Assembly: GCF_013403875.1 (NCBI RefSeq)
Contig: NZ_JACBNX010000017.1
Coordinates: forward strand, 1 to 64,000
DNA: 64,000 bases
Direction of reading: 5' to 3'
From: Burkholderia guangdongensis
GTDB lineage: Bacteria > Pseudomonadota > Gammaproteobacteria > Burkholderiales > Burkholderiaceae
Each line of letters begins with the position of its first letter. The first letter of the stretch is position 1. A program made the translations under genes and the position numbers. The notes beneath the pieces are model-generated. The model was not told the DNA's origin. It did not search any database and was given only the letters and a program-made list of their open reading frames with translations. Positions 11,625-21,952 of the stretch are shown here, piece by piece.

Positions 11625-12575
11625 ATGGACTTGCTGATCATCTGGGCTGTGCTGTTCTTCATCGCGATCGTGATCGTGATGCAGACGGTGAAGATCGTCC
11701 CGCAGCAGCATGCGTGGGTGCTCGAGCGCTTCGGCCGCTATCACGCGACGCTGTCGCCCGGCCTCAATATCGTGCTGCCGTTCGTCGACCGGATCGCGTA
11801 CCGGCACGTGCTGAAGGAGATTCCGCTCGAGGTGCCCAGCCAGATCTGCATCACGCGCGACAACACGCAGTTGCAGGTCGACGGCGTGCTGTATTTCCAG
11901 GTGATGGACGCGATGAAGGCGTCGTACGGCTCCAGCAACTTCGTGTTCGCGATCACGCAGCTGTCGCAGACGATGCTGCGTTCGGTGATCGGCAAGCTCG
12001 AGCTCGACAAGACGTTCGAGGAGCGCGATTTCATCAACCACAGCATCGTGTCCGCGCTCGACGAGGCGGCGTCGAACTGGGGCGTGAAGGTGCTGCGCTA
12101 CGAGATCAAGGATCTGACGCCGCCGAAGGAGATCCTGCACGCGATGCAGGCGCAGATCACGGCGGAGCGCGAGAAGCGCGCGCTGATCGCGGCGTCCGAA
12201 GGGCGCAAGCAGGAGCAGATCAACCTCGCGGCCGGCGCGCGCGAGGCGGCGATCCAGAAGTCGGAGGGCGAGCGGCAGGCCGCGATCAACCAGGCGCAGG
12301 GCGAGGCGGCGGCGATTCTCGCGGTTGCCGAGGCGAACGCGCAGGCGATCCAGAAGATCGCGCAGGCGATTCAGTCGCAGGGCGGCATGGATGCGGTGAA
12401 CCTGAAGGTCGCCGAGCAGTACGTCGGCGCGTTCTCGAATCTCGCGAAGCAGGGCAATACGTTGATCGTCCCGCAGAATCTGTCGGATCTCGGCACCGCG
12501 ATCGCGTCGGCGCTGACGATCGTCAAGCGCGCGACGCCGGGCGCGGCCGGCGTCGCGCCGACCGGCAAGGGTTGA
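11625..12575 (+). CDS. SPFH/stomatin-like membrane protein (QmcA type)
   Basis: Membrane-anchored SPFH (band 7) protein that oligomerises into membrane cages and scaffolds; partner of the upstream NfeD protein. The 316 residues begin with one membrane helix (residues 3-24). The SPFH domain follows (about 25-190: VPQQHAWVLERFGRYHATLS, then NTQLQVDGVLYFQV and SVIGKLELDKTFEERD). Next is an Ala/Glu-rich coiled coil (about 190-260, with AAREAAIQKSEGERQAAINQ-like heptads), then a conserved C-terminal segment (YVGAFSNLAKQGNTLIVPQN). A strong ribosome site AAGGAGGAAC precedes ATG 11625. Confidence 0.94.
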   Translation: MDLLIIWAVLFFIAIVIVMQTVKIVPQQHAWVLERFGRYHATLSPGLNIVLPFVDRIAYRHVLKEIPLEVPSQICITRDNTQLQVDGVLYFQVMDAMKASYGSSNFVFAITQLSQTMLRSVIGKLELDKTFEERDFINHSIVSALDEAASNWGVKVLRYEIKDLTPPKEILHAMQAQITAEREKRALIAASEGRKQEQINLAAGAREAAIQKSEGERQAAINQAQGEAAAILAVAEANAQAIQKIAQAIQSQGGMDAVNLKVAEQYVGAFSNLAKQGNTLIVPQNLSDLGTAIASALTIVKRATPGAAGVAPTGKG

Positions 12576-12602
12576 CGTGCCGGCGCTCGCTCGGGTGCCT
12601 GC

Positions 12603-13055
12603 TCAGGTGCCCGCGCCCGCGCGCATGATCCGCGCCTTTTCGCGCTCCCAGTCGCGCTTCTTCTCGGTCTCGCGCTTGTCGTGCAGCTTCTTGCCCTTCG
12701 CGAGGCCGATCTCGCATTTCACGCGGCCGCCCTTGTAGTGGAAGTTCAGTGGCACGAGCGTGTAGCCGCGCTGCTCGACCTTGCCGATCAGCTTCTTGAT
12801 CTCGTCGCGATGCAGCAGCAGCTTGCGCGTGCGGACCGGGTCGGGCTGGATGTGCGTCGACGCCTCCGGCAGCGGGCTGATGTGCGTGCCGATCAGGAAG
12901 ATCTCCGCGTTCTTCACGATCACGTAGCCTTCCTTGATCTGCCCGCGCCCCGCGCGCAGCGCCTTCACTTCCCAGCCCTCGAGCACGAGCCCCGCCTCGT
13001 AGCGTTCCTCGATGTGATAATCGAAGAACGCTTTCCTGTTGTCGATGATGCTCAT
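12603..13055 (-). CDS. smpB: SsrA-binding protein SmpB
   Basis: Binds tmRNA and delivers it to stalled ribosomes for trans-translation. The 150-residue protein shows the family blocks [53 protein letters not shown] and the basic C-terminal tail ([20 protein letters not shown]). That tail becomes helical in the decoding centre. The gene is divergent from ratA, 87 bases away. No ssrA gene is visible in the window. Confidence 0.97.
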   Translation of the reverse strand: MSIIDNRKAFFDYHIEERYEAGLVLEGWEVKALRAGRGQIKEGYVIVKNAEIFLIGTHISPLPEASTHIQPDPVRTRKLLLHRDEIKKLIGKVEQRGYTLVPLNFHYKGGRVKCEIGLAKGKKLHDKRETEKKRDWEREKARIMRAGAGT

Positions 13056-13142
13056 GAAGGGAACTCGTTTAAAATCACGATTCTAGCAAAGCGGGCGGGG
13101 GTCGTCCGGCTTGCGTCCTCACCTAAGCGTGCCGCGCGATCT

Positions 13143-13580
13143 ATGGCAGACGTCCAAAAAACCGTGTTGATCCGTCATTCGGCGGAGCAGATGTTCGACC
13201 TCGTCACCGACGTCGACGACTATCCCAACTTCCTGCCGTGGTGCGGCGGCGTCGACATCCGGCACCGGGACGACTCGAGCATGGAGGCGCGGATCGACAT
13301 CAACTTCAAGGGCATCAAGCAGCACTTCGCGACCCGCAACACGCAGGAGCGCCCGACCCGCATCGACATGGAGTTCGCGGACGGGCCGTTCAAGAAATTC
13401 ACCGGCAAGTGGCGCTTCACGCCGCTGCGCGCCGACGCGTGCAAGATCGAGTTCGCGCTGCACTACGAGTTTTCGAACATCCTGCTCGAGAAGATCATCG
13501 GGCCGGTGTTCAGCCACATCGCGAACACGTTCGTCGAGTCGTTCGTGAAGCGCGCGGACCAGCGCTACGGGAAGGGGTGA
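13143..13580 (+). CDS. ratA: RatA-type polyketide cyclase/START-like protein
   Basis: A 145-residue START/Bet v 1-fold protein (MADVQKTVLIRHSAEQMFDL, DVDDYPNFLPWCGG, FKKFTGKWRFTPL, GPVFSHIANTFVESFVKRA). In E. coli RatA is proposed to inhibit 70S ribosome association; the family also resembles coenzyme Q-binding COQ10. It is followed 4 bases later by rnfH, the conserved ratA-rnfH pair beside smpB. The frame is open upstream through smpB, but ATG 13143 fits the family N terminus. Confidence 0.92.
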   Translation: MADVQKTVLIRHSAEQMFDLVTDVDDYPNFLPWCGGVDIRHRDDSSMEARIDINFKGIKQHFATRNTQERPTRIDMEFADGPFKKFTGKWRFTPLRADACKIEFALHYEFSNILLEKIIGPVFSHIANTFVESFVKRADQRYGKG

Positions 13581-13584
13581 CGCG

Positions 13585-13908
13585 ATGCTGTCGATCGAAG
13601 TCTGCTACGCGCTGCCGGACCGCCAGACGCTGATTCCGCTTGAGCTGCCCGATGGCGCGACCGTCCGCGACGCGATCGATGCGAGCGGGATCGCCGCGCG
13701 GCATCCGGAAATCGATGTCGCGCACGCGAAGACCGGCATCCACGGCAAGCTCGCGCTCCTCGACGCGGTGCTCGCGGATCACGACCGCGTCGAGATCTAC
13801 CGGCCGCTGATCGTCGATCCGAAGGTCGCGCGCCAGCGCCGCGTCGAGAAGTCGCGCCGCGAAGGCTCGATCGAGGGCCGCAAGTGGCTGCCGAAGGATT
13901 CGCGCTGA
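13585..13908 (+). CDS. rnfH: RnfH family protein (UPF0125)
   Basis: A 107-residue ubiquitin-like (beta-grasp) small protein: MLSIEVCYALPDRQTLIPLE, then GATVRDAIDASGIAARHPEI, RVEIYRPLIVDPKVARQRRV and a basic C-terminal tail. Its function is not firmly known. It forms a two-gene unit with ratA that resembles toxin-antitoxin layouts, although evidence for that role is weak. Length and motifs fit the family. Confidence 0.92.
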   Translation: MLSIEVCYALPDRQTLIPLELPDGATVRDAIDASGIAARHPEIDVAHAKTGIHGKLALLDAVLADHDRVEIYRPLIVDPKVARQRRVEKSRREGSIEGRKWLPKDSR

Positions 13909-13936
13909 GCGGTGCTTCCCTGTTGTTCGGTCTGCC

Positions 13937-13964
13937 GATATTCGTCCGATGATATTCGTCCGAT
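13937..13964. repeat. Perfect 14-bp direct duplication
   Basis: GATATTCGTCCGAT occurs twice in tandem (13937-13950, 13951-13964) in the 68-base gap between the convergent rnfH and exporter genes. Confidence 0.85.
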
Positions 13965-13976
13965 GAAACGCCGCGC

Positions 13977-14945
13977 TCAGTGCGCGGTCAGGTTCGCGTC
14001 GAGCGGCTCGCCGGCCGCATGCGACGCGCCGTGGCGGCGCACCGAGCCGTACACGCCCGCGAGCAGCAGCGCGAGCGCGACGAGCTCGAGCACGCGCGGT
14101 AGCCGGTGGTCGTAGACGAATCCGTACAGCAGCGCGAACACAGTTTCGAACACGATCAACTGGCCGGACAGCGTCAGCGGCAGGCGCTTCGACGCCGCGT
14201 TCCACAGCCCGTTGCCGAGCCACGACGCGCCGATCGCGAGCCCGAGATTCAGCAGCCAGAACAGATGCCAGCGCGAGGCGGGCAGCGCCGGTTGCAGCGT
14301 GCCGAGCGGCAGCGCGGCGATCGCGACCCAGCAGAGCCCGCCGATCAGCCCGGTGACGACGCCCCACAGCACCGACCATTCGTTGCCGTCGAAATGGTGA
14401 TGGCGCTGCAGATAGCGCGCGTTCGCGACCGCGTACCAGGTCCAGCTCGCGAGCGCGCCAAGCGCGCACGCAATGCCGCCGAGCTTCTGCGCGAGCGTCG
14501 TGTCGTGCGCGGCGGCCGACGTGAACAGGTCGACGTTGATGCATGCAATGCCCGCGACGACGAGCGCGAGCGGGCCGGCGAGGCGCTTCAGCGGTACCGC
14601 GCCGTGGTCGCCGAGGCCGGCGAGCGTGACCGTGACCGGCAGCACGCCGACGATCAGCGAGCTCGGCGCGATGCCGATCAGGTGGACCGCGCCGGACAGC
14701 AGCATGTAGTACGCGACGTTGCCGATCAGTGCGAGCGTGACGAGCGCGACGAGATCGGCGCGCGTCAGGCGCGCGGCGAGCGAGCGTGCGGCGGGCAGTG
14801 CGGCCGCGAGCGCGACGAGGCCGTACATCGCGTAGCGGCCGGCGCTCAGCAGCACCGGCGAGAAGTCCGACAGCAGGCGCGGCACGAGGAACACCATCCC
14901 CCATAGGGCGCCCGCCAATACTCCGTACACCACACCGCGCTGCAT
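13977..14945 (-). CDS. DMT-superfamily (EamA) transporter
   Basis: A 322-residue inner-membrane protein with about ten hydrophobic segments in two EamA repeats. The N-terminal repeat begins GVLAGALWGMVFLVPRLLSD and the C-terminal repeat covers about residues 170-310 and ends LELVALALLLAGVYGS. DMT family members export or import small metabolites; the substrate cannot be read from sequence. Single gene, convergent with rnfH and divergent from guaB. Confidence 0.9.
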   Translation of the reverse strand: MQRGVVYGVLAGALWGMVFLVPRLLSDFSPVLLSAGRYAMYGLVALAAALPAARSLAARLTRADLVALVTLALIGNVAYYMLLSGAVHLIGIAPSSLIVGVLPVTVTLAGLGDHGAVPLKRLAGPLALVVAGIACINVDLFTSAAAHDTTLAQKLGGIACALGALASWTWYAVANARYLQRHHHFDGNEWSVLWGVVTGLIGGLCWVAIAALPLGTLQPALPASRWHLFWLLNLGLAIGASWLGNGLWNAASKRLPLTLSGQLIVFETVFALLYGFVYDHRLPRVLELVALALLLAGVYGSVRRHGASHAAGEPLDANLTAH

Positions 14946-15173
14946 CGACTTCTCCGGCTGATTCTCGACATGCGCGAATCTTAGCGAGGCCGATGCCGAT
15001 GCGTCTTGTTCATTCCTGCACTCGGCCGGAATCGACCGGTCAGTCGCGCGGTGCGCGGGGCGCGAACGGACGCAGGCGGACCCGAAACGAAAACGGATCG
15101 AAAACGACCCGAGCGAGGAACCGAACGGCGCGGACCGGGCACGCGAGCAAGTGCGGCTAAACCCTTGTTCATG

Positions 15174-16691
<1,518 letters not shown>

Positions 16692-16697
16692 TCGCCT

Positions 16698-17321
16698 ATG
16701 AAACCGCTGCTGCGCGCCGTGCTGATCGTCGATGCGTTGCTGTTGATCGCGGTCGGCGGGCTCTGTCTGCTGTCGCCGTGGCGCGCGCTGTTCGACGCGC
16801 TGCAGCTCGCGAGCATCGAACCGCCGATGGTGGGCCAGGCGCTCGGCATCGCGCTCGTCGGGCTCGCGTGGCTCGCGCTGCATGCGGCGATCGACGGCGA
16901 TCTGACCACCAGCATCGCGCGCGCGGTCAGCCACGTGAACTGGCTGACGGGCGCGCTGATGCTGGTCTGGGTGATCGCGCTGCGCGATCCGTCCCTGTCC
17001 GGGCTCGGCCAGCTCGTGTCGGTCGTCGCCGGCGCGGCGCTCGTGATCGTCGGCTTCGGCGGCGCGCGGCTCGCGGCGGCGGTGCGCCGGCGCGAGAGGG
17101 CGCAGGCGCTCGATGCGGCGAAGACGGCGCAGGTGGCGAAGGGTGTTAAGGGCGCGAGGGGCGTGAAAGACGCGCCCGAGCCGGCGCTGAACACAGCGCC
17201 GCGCGTCGAACCGGGTGTCGAGCCGAGCATCGCGCCTGCTTCGTCGGCGGCGTGGCCCGAGCCCGCGGAGTCGCGCGTCGTCGCCGATTTCGACGCGCCG
17301 CGCTCGTCGCAGCAGAATTGA
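16698..17321 (+). CDS. Conserved membrane protein between guaB and guaA
   Basis: A 207-residue protein not assigned to a function. It has about four hydrophobic segments (residues about 5-27, 45-64, 78-97 and 103-125) and an Ala/Pro/Glu-rich, probably cytoplasmic tail (130-207) with short VKGARGVKDA-like repeats. It starts 6 bases after guaB and precedes guaA, so it is probably co-transcribed with the GMP genes. Composition is like the backbone. Confidence 0.75.
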   Translation: MKPLLRAVLIVDALLLIAVGGLCLLSPWRALFDALQLASIEPPMVGQALGIALVGLAWLALHAAIDGDLTTSIARAVSHVNWLTGALMLVWVIALRDPSLSGLGQLVSVVAGAALVIVGFGGARLAAAVRRRERAQALDAAKTAQVAKGVKGARGVKDAPEPALNTAPRVEPGVEPSIAPASSAAWPEPAESRVVADFDAPRSSQQN

Positions 17322-17434
17322 CCGGCTTGCCGTCGCATGCGTGCGCGTGGCGCGCGCATGCCGGAATCGCCTTCGACGCAGCGCCTGAGTGCGCTGCTTT
17401 TGTTATCCGTTTGTTCTAGTTCTCGTCCGCTGCC

Positions 17435-19054
17435 ATGCACGACAAAATTCTGATTCTCGACTTCGGTTCGCAAGTCACCCAATTGATTGCGCGGCGCGTG
17501 CGCGAAGCGCACGTCTACTGCGAAATCCATCCGAACGACGTGTCCGACGACTTCGTCCGCGAGTTTGCGCCGAAGGCCGTGATTCTGTCGGGCAGCCATG
17601 CGAGCACGTACGAAGATCATCAGCTTCGCGCGCCGCAGGCGGTCTGGGATCTCGGCGTGCCGGTGCTCGGCATCTGCTACGGGATGCAGACGATGGCCGT
17701 GCAGTTGGGCGGCAAGGTCGAGTGGAGCGATCATCGCGAGTTCGGCTACGCGGAAATGCGCGCGCACGGCCATACGCGCCTGCTCGACGGCATCGAGGAT
17801 TTCTCGACGCCGGAAGGCCACGGGATGCTGAAGGTGTGGATGAGCCACGGCGACAAGGTTGCCGAGCTTCCGCCGGGCTTCAAGCTGATGGCGTCGACGC
17901 CGAGCTGCCCGATCGCCGGGATGGCCGACGAGGCGCGCGGCTACTACGCGGTGCAGTTCCATCCGGAAGTCACGCACACGGTGAAGGGCCGCCAGATGCT
18001 CGAGCGTTTCGTGCTCGGCATCGCCGGCGCGAAACCGGACTGGATCATGGGCGATCACATCGAGGAAGCGGTCGCGAAGATTCGCGAGCAGGTCGGCGAC
18101 GAGGAGGTGATTCTCGGCCTGTCGGGCGGCGTCGATTCGAGCGTCGCGGCCGCGCTGATTCATCGCGCGATCGGCGACCGGCTCACCTGCGTGTTCGTCG
18201 ATCACGGCCTGCTGCGCCTGAACGAGGGCAAGATGGTGCTCGACATGTTCGAGGGCCGGCTGCATGCGAAGGTCGTGCACGTCGATGCGTCCGAGCAGTT
18301 TCTCGGGCATCTCGCCGGCGTGACCGATCCGGAAGCGAAGCGCAAGATCATCGGCCGCGAGTTCGTCGAGGTGTTCCAGGCCGAGGCGAAGAAGCTCTCG
18401 AAGGCGAAGTGGCTCGCGCAGGGCACGATCTATCCGGACGTGATCGAGTCGGGCGGCGCGAAGACGAAGAAGGCGACGACGATCAAGAGCCATCACAACG
18501 TCGGCGGGCTGCCGGAGACGCTCGGCCTGAAGCTGCTCGAGCCGCTGCGTGATCTGTTCAAGGACGAAGTGCGCGAGCTCGGCGTCGCGCTCGGCCTGCC
18601 GCCGGAGATGGTCTACCGCCATCCGTTCCCGGGCCCGGGCCTCGGCGTGCGGATTCTCGGCGAAGTGAAGCGCGAGTACGCGGAGCTGCTGCGCCGCGCG
18701 GACGCGATCTTCATCGAGGAGTTGCGCAACACTGCCGCGACCGCGCAGGATGCGGCCGCGGGCCTGTGCGGCGAAGCGGACGTCGGCAAGAGCTGGTACG
18801 ACCTCACGAGCCAGGCGTTCGCGGTGTTCCTGCCGGTGAAGTCGGTCGGCGTGATGGGCGACGGGCGCACGTATGACTACGTGAGCGCGCTGCGCGCGGT
18901 GCAGACGACCGACTTCATGACCGCGCATTGGGCGCATCTGCCGTATGCGTTGCTCGGCCGCGTGTCGAATCGCGTGATCAACGAGGTGCGGGGGATCAAT
19001 CGTGTTGTTTATGACATCTCGGGGAAGCCGCCGGCGACGATTGAGTGGGAATAA
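17435..19054 (+). CDS. guaA: GMP synthase (glutamine-hydrolysing)
   Basis: Converts XMP to GMP using ATP and glutamine. The 539 residues carry a class I glutamine amidotransferase domain ([15 protein letters not shown] with the nucleophile Cys; [10 protein letters not shown] with His and Glu). A PP-loop ATP pyrophosphatase domain follows ([16 protein letters not shown]), then the C-terminal dimerisation domain ([20 protein letters not shown]) ending in TIEWE. Codon use becomes less GC-rich over the last roughly 25 codons, and the tail 19036-19054 is the left junction of an integrated element. The protein remains intact because the element supplies a synonymous 3' end. Confidence 0.98.
   Translation: MHDKILILDFGSQVTQLIARRVREAHVYCEIHPNDVSDDFVREFAPKAVILSGSHASTYEDHQLRAPQAVWDLGVPVLGICYGMQTMAVQLGGKVEWSDHREFGYAEMRAHGHTRLLDGIEDFSTPEGHGMLKVWMSHGDKVAELPPGFKLMASTPSCPIAGMADEARGYYAVQFHPEVTHTVKGRQMLERFVLGIAGAKPDWIMGDHIEEAVAKIREQVGDEEVILGLSGGVDSSVAAALIHRAIGDRLTCVFVDHGLLRLNEGKMVLDMFEGRLHAKVVHVDASEQFLGHLAGVTDPEAKRKIIGREFVEVFQAEAKKLSKAKWLAQGTIYPDVIESGGAKTKKATTIKSHHNVGGLPETLGLKLLEPLRDLFKDEVRELGVALGLPPEMVYRHPFPGPGLGVRILGEVKREYAELLRRADAIFIEELRNTAATAQDAAAGLCGEADVGKSWYDLTSQAFAVFLPVKSVGVMGDGRTYDYVSALRAVQTTDFMTAHWAHLPYALLGRVSNRVINEVRGINRVVYDISGKPPATIEWE
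19036..19054 (+). other. attL-like site within guaA
   Basis: GACGATTGAGTGGGAATAA is the last codons and stop of guaA. It pairs with 25696-25714; the longest shared exact core is GAGTGGGA. Confidence 0.7.
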
Positions 19055-19213
19055 GAATTCTCTTTAATTCCATTTAAAATCAATGGCTTATGACGAGTAA
19101 TAAATAAGCCTCGCCCAATTCTAAATTGGTCGAGGTAGGTCTGTAAGCTCTTGAGAAATATGGGAATTCTTGAAGCACCACTGCCCCTGCGGAGAGCCAA
19201 GGCAACCACAATT

Positions 19214-19290
19214 TGACGGTATTTCTGACGGTATACGCGGGCAGCATGCGCAGCGGCTCGCTTGATACCGTCAGCGGCGTTGACGGTATC
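19214..19290. repeat. Left cluster of TGACGGTAT(C) repeats
   Basis: Copies lie at 19214-19222 (+), 19226-19234 (+), 19264-19273 (-, GATACCGTCA) and 19281-19290 (+, TGACGGTATC). The first two are spaced 12 bp start to start. The last two form a perfect 10-bp inverted repeat with a 7-base spacer. The same decamer clusters at the right end (25458-25640). Confidence 0.88.
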
Positions 19291-19483
19291 TGCAAGCGGT
19301 GAGATAGACGCTGGGTGTCTTTCGGATGACTGCGAGAGACCAGAATTGCAGCGATGCTCGGGAGCGCGATCAAGATCTCAACCGGCGGGTACTCAGAATT
19401 GCGGCGCAATGAGGGCTTCTCGCGCGGCGATCACCTTTGCCGGACCTCGTGTTCGAACCGGCTTGGGGCATGGGGCAACAACC

Positions 19484-19631
19484 GGCCGAGGCTGTGTCAA
19501 AACGCAAGCCGAACGCTCCGGCCGAAAAACTTGGCTCTTCAGATCGCTCTGTATCGGCTTCGCGGCAGCCCGGGAATGGTAAAGCGACACCCGGAAACCG
19601 AGTAGTTTCGCGTTTTCACACAGCCGCGGCC
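19484..19631. mobile_element. MITE-like unit with 22-bp terminal inverted repeats
   Basis: The segment 19484-19505 (GGCCGAGGCTGTGTC then AAAACGC) is inverted at 19610-19631 with 20 of 22 bases matching. The 104-110 bases between carry no transposase. No clear target duplication was seen. It looks like an internally deleted insertion sequence that would need a transposase supplied in trans. Confidence 0.65.
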
Positions 19632-19759
19632 AGCTCCTGCCATGCGCCCTTGCGCTCAGAATGACATTCGAATGTCGGTTCCGCAAACGATAATAGACGC
19701 TCGATCCACGTTTCGGCTATTTTCCAGATAGTCTGCAAACCTTACCGATGACGGAGAGC

Positions 19760-21472
19760 TCAAGTAACTGCGGCTACCGCATTCCCATTGTATCTGGCGC
19801 GCAGGAGCCGAAGAGTTTCCACGTCACCGAGGAAAAACCTGTCGGCGAGGAATTGATCATCCGGTGCTTCGATTTGGTCGCTGATATCCATCCCCAACAG
19901 TTGCTTCGCGGCCCACGACTGTAGTTTCGCGAGGGCTGTGACCTCTGGAAGGTGATTCTGAAGGATGTATTCCTTCCACTCCGGGAAGGACGGCAAGAGA
20001 CATAAAACCAGATGACCCAGGAAATCGTATGTGACGCAGCACCACTCGGTCGGGTGCATTTCGCCAAGATCCCGTTCCTTTCTAATCTTTGGGTAGTTAA
20101 GAACCTGACCGAGGAGTTTCTTTTCCATATCCCAGATTTGCCGTAGCTGAAGCTTCGCGATTTCGACCTTGAAAGCACTGTCGTCGGGTTGTAGACCATT
20201 CACGAACCGATAGGTCGCCATCATTGCGGAAGCGTTGAGCATGCCGAGAGCGTGCCCCTCGGGCGAGCCAACAATTTGACTCCAGGTACGCTCGGGCGTT
20301 TCAAACCGCTGAATGAAATGGCGAGCTTCCGCGATGGCCCACTGCGATTCACTCAACATGAGCAGGACCTTGAAGACCCGCCGGTATGCCGTGGCAGCGA
20401 GAAGGATCAAGCGCCTAGGCTCGTCGCTGTCGAAATATGTGAGGCAAAGGCGGATGAATCTTCCGATCGCAGCCTTTAAGTCGGCATTCATTTGGGCCCC
20501 CGGAGCCAACCAATTCGGCAGGAATTGGACCGTCGCGACACCCCGCCGGTCCAACTCCATCAAATAGGCAAGGGCGTGTCCGACGTAGATGTCGGAGAGA
20601 TCACGCGCCTTGTCGGGTAACATCCGGTATGGGACGTGAAAGGTATTTGCGGCGCTCTTATCAGCCAGCGCCGCCGTCAGCGCATTGGTTGTGGAGGTGC
20701 TGTGCTGCTGGAACATGTGCATTTCGATCAAGTCCTCCATCGAGGCGGACTTGATCAAATCTCTTTCGCCCTGACTGTCCGAGCTAACCTGCTTTCTAAA
20801 GTTGTCTAAGATGAGCGTACGCTTGCCGGCTAAGCGGTCGTCAACAAGTTTCTTGAACTCCTCGACGCGATTCATGTTGAATTCGCGGTCGAAAACCTTG
20901 TCGATCAGCCGCACGACGCGCCGCTTTTGAAAGAACCACATCTGCCAGGGTTCGAGCAAATGTCGGAGCTTGTCGAACTCGGAGACCAACCGGTCGCGAG
21001 GCATACGGATGACGGGCTCGGTCACGCTCATCTCGCGATCGAATACCTCAATCTTTATACCGTCGCAGAGGACAACGAGAGCGGCGTTGATCTTGGGATG
21101 ACAGGCGTACTCAATGGCTTGCGCGAGATCTTCGTAACCGAACGCCTCGTTGGTACGCGGGCGCTTGGCCTCGATCAGCCAAAAATCTTCCTGCCAAAGA
21201 TTGAGCTTGTAGTCGGGAAACTTGTTCTTCCCAAGGAATTCTATCTTGCGCTCCAGGTCGACCGAAAAATCCGTGCCTTTTGCATAGCCGAGAGCACGGA
21301 CAATGGGGTCGATGACGTAGGCGCGAACCTCAGCTTCCGTGAAACCTGATACATCCAATCGCTCGATCTGCCGCAAGGTCTCCATAACGTCGTGGGCCAG
21401 AGGCTCCAACCGTTTGTAGAGTTGAAGTGTCTCGAACGCGATCGGCTGCGCGAAGATGTCAGTTGGGCTCAT
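19760..21472 (-). CDS. HsdR_N-type PD-(D/E)xK nuclease-domain protein
   Basis: A 570-residue protein (ATG 21472; a GTG at 21490 would add six residues). Residues about 45-130 resemble the N-terminal nuclease domain of type I restriction R subunits (DPIVRALGYAKGTDFSVDLE). The catalytic pattern is FPDYK ... DFWLIEAKRP, that is D87, E101 and K103. No helicase motor (Walker A or DEAD box) follows. The remaining 430 residues are mostly helical and unrecognised, with aromatic-rich stretches. No hsdM or hsdS is nearby. It is the last gene of a minus-strand operon with a winged-helix protein, a HEPN-like protein and a membrane coiled-coil protein. A nucleic-acid-cleaving effector role is inferred from the motif only. 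Confidence 0.75.
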   Translation of the reverse strand: MSPTDIFAQPIAFETLQLYKRLEPLAHDVMETLRQIERLDVSGFTEAEVRAYVIDPIVRALGYAKGTDFSVDLERKIEFLGKNKFPDYKLNLWQEDFWLIEAKRPRTNEAFGYEDLAQAIEYACHPKINAALVVLCDGIKIEVFDREMSVTEPVIRMPRDRLVSEFDKLRHLLEPWQMWFFQKRRVVRLIDKVFDREFNMNRVEEFKKLVDDRLAGKRTLILDNFRKQVSSDSQGERDLIKSASMEDLIEMHMFQQHSTSTTNALTAALADKSAANTFHVPYRMLPDKARDLSDIYVGHALAYLMELDRRGVATVQFLPNWLAPGAQMNADLKAAIGRFIRLCLTYFDSDEPRRLILLAATAYRRVFKVLLMLSESQWAIAEARHFIQRFETPERTWSQIVGSPEGHALGMLNASAMMATYRFVNGLQPDDSAFKVEIAKLQLRQIWDMEKKLLGQVLNYPKIRKERDLGEMHPTEWCCVTYDFLGHLVLCLLPSFPEWKEYILQNHLPEVTALAKLQSWAAKQLLGMDISDQIEAPDDQFLADRFFLGDVETLRLLRARYNGNAVAAVT

Positions 21473-21532
21473 GTTTGACTCTACGATCACTCAAGTTTGA
21501 TGTTACGCGGCGGTGGAGGCACGAGTAATGAG

Positions 21533-21952
21533 TTAGCCCAACTGCAGCTCCGCCTCCACATCATCGACCTGCTGTCTGCTGAAGCTTTTGAGATTCTCCT
21601 CGATCTTCTCTTGCTGTTGCCTGGGTTCCTCAGCGCCCGGTAGGTGCACGTTGATGTGCTGACTGACCGCGAGTATTGCGAACTTCGTTTTTGAACTTGC
21701 GAAGCTCTTCCTTCACGGCTGTGGCTTCCTTTTTTGCTTCCTTGATCTCTCGCTCTAACTCGATAAATGAGTCGATCTGAATCGCCCCGACTGAATCTTG
21801 CTGAAGAAGGGTAGGAAAAGGAGGGTGAAGCCGACGAAAAGTGCGTCGCCGATAAGAAGGTCAGTCTTGGTCGGAAAGCCAGCCTTCGCGACAAAGCCTA
21901 TACCGAAGTAAAGCGCCGCAATCCAAGAGGGGACTGTGAGCCACCAGTTCAT
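21533..21952 (-). pseudogene. Small membrane/coiled-coil protein gene with two compensating frameshifts
   Basis: From ATG 21952 the frame gives MNWWLTVPSWIAALYFGIGF and a second hydrophobic stretch (LLIGDALFVGFTLLFLPFF), two probable membrane helices, and stops at 21755. The -1 frame from a GGGG run at about 21784-21787 continues as a charged coiled coil (IELEREIKEAKKEATAVKEE, LRKFKNEV). From about 21678 the original frame resumes (HINVHLPGAEEPRQQQEKIE, then FSRQQVDDVEAELQLG) to a stop at 21533. The total span of 420 bases equals 140 codons. The ATG overlaps the upstream gene stop (ATGA at 21949-21952). It is either a true pair of compensating indels or sequencing error; the intact product would be a membrane-anchored coiled-coil component of the operon. 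Confidence 0.6.

Larger units (their letters stand above)
19055..19759. other. Left-end non-coding region of the integrated element
   Basis: These 705 bases hold no convincing gene. They contain four TGACGGTAT-type repeats (19214-19290), a 148-bp MITE-like unit (19484-19631) and a perfect 14-bp palindrome GACATTCGAATGTC (19663-19676). Short open frames on both strands have no recognisable domains and cross the repeats. Confidence 0.7.

Noticed and set aside
19080-19409. Possible integrase remnant next to guaA
   Set aside because: No tyrosine-recombinase R-H-R-Y pattern or serine-recombinase motif is visible in any frame; the region is occupied by repeats.
19448-19465. GTTCGAACCGG resembling a tRNA T-loop, as a possible tRNA fragment attachment site
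   Set aside because: No matching acceptor or anticodon arm nearby; the guaA tail explains the integration site better.
19393-19686. 97-codon minus-strand open frame in the left end of the element
   Set aside because: It runs through the MITE-like unit including both inverted repeats; no domain and no ribosome site.
19760-21472. Type I restriction-modification system
   Set aside because: Only an HsdR_N-like nuclease domain is present; no helicase motor, hsdM or hsdS.
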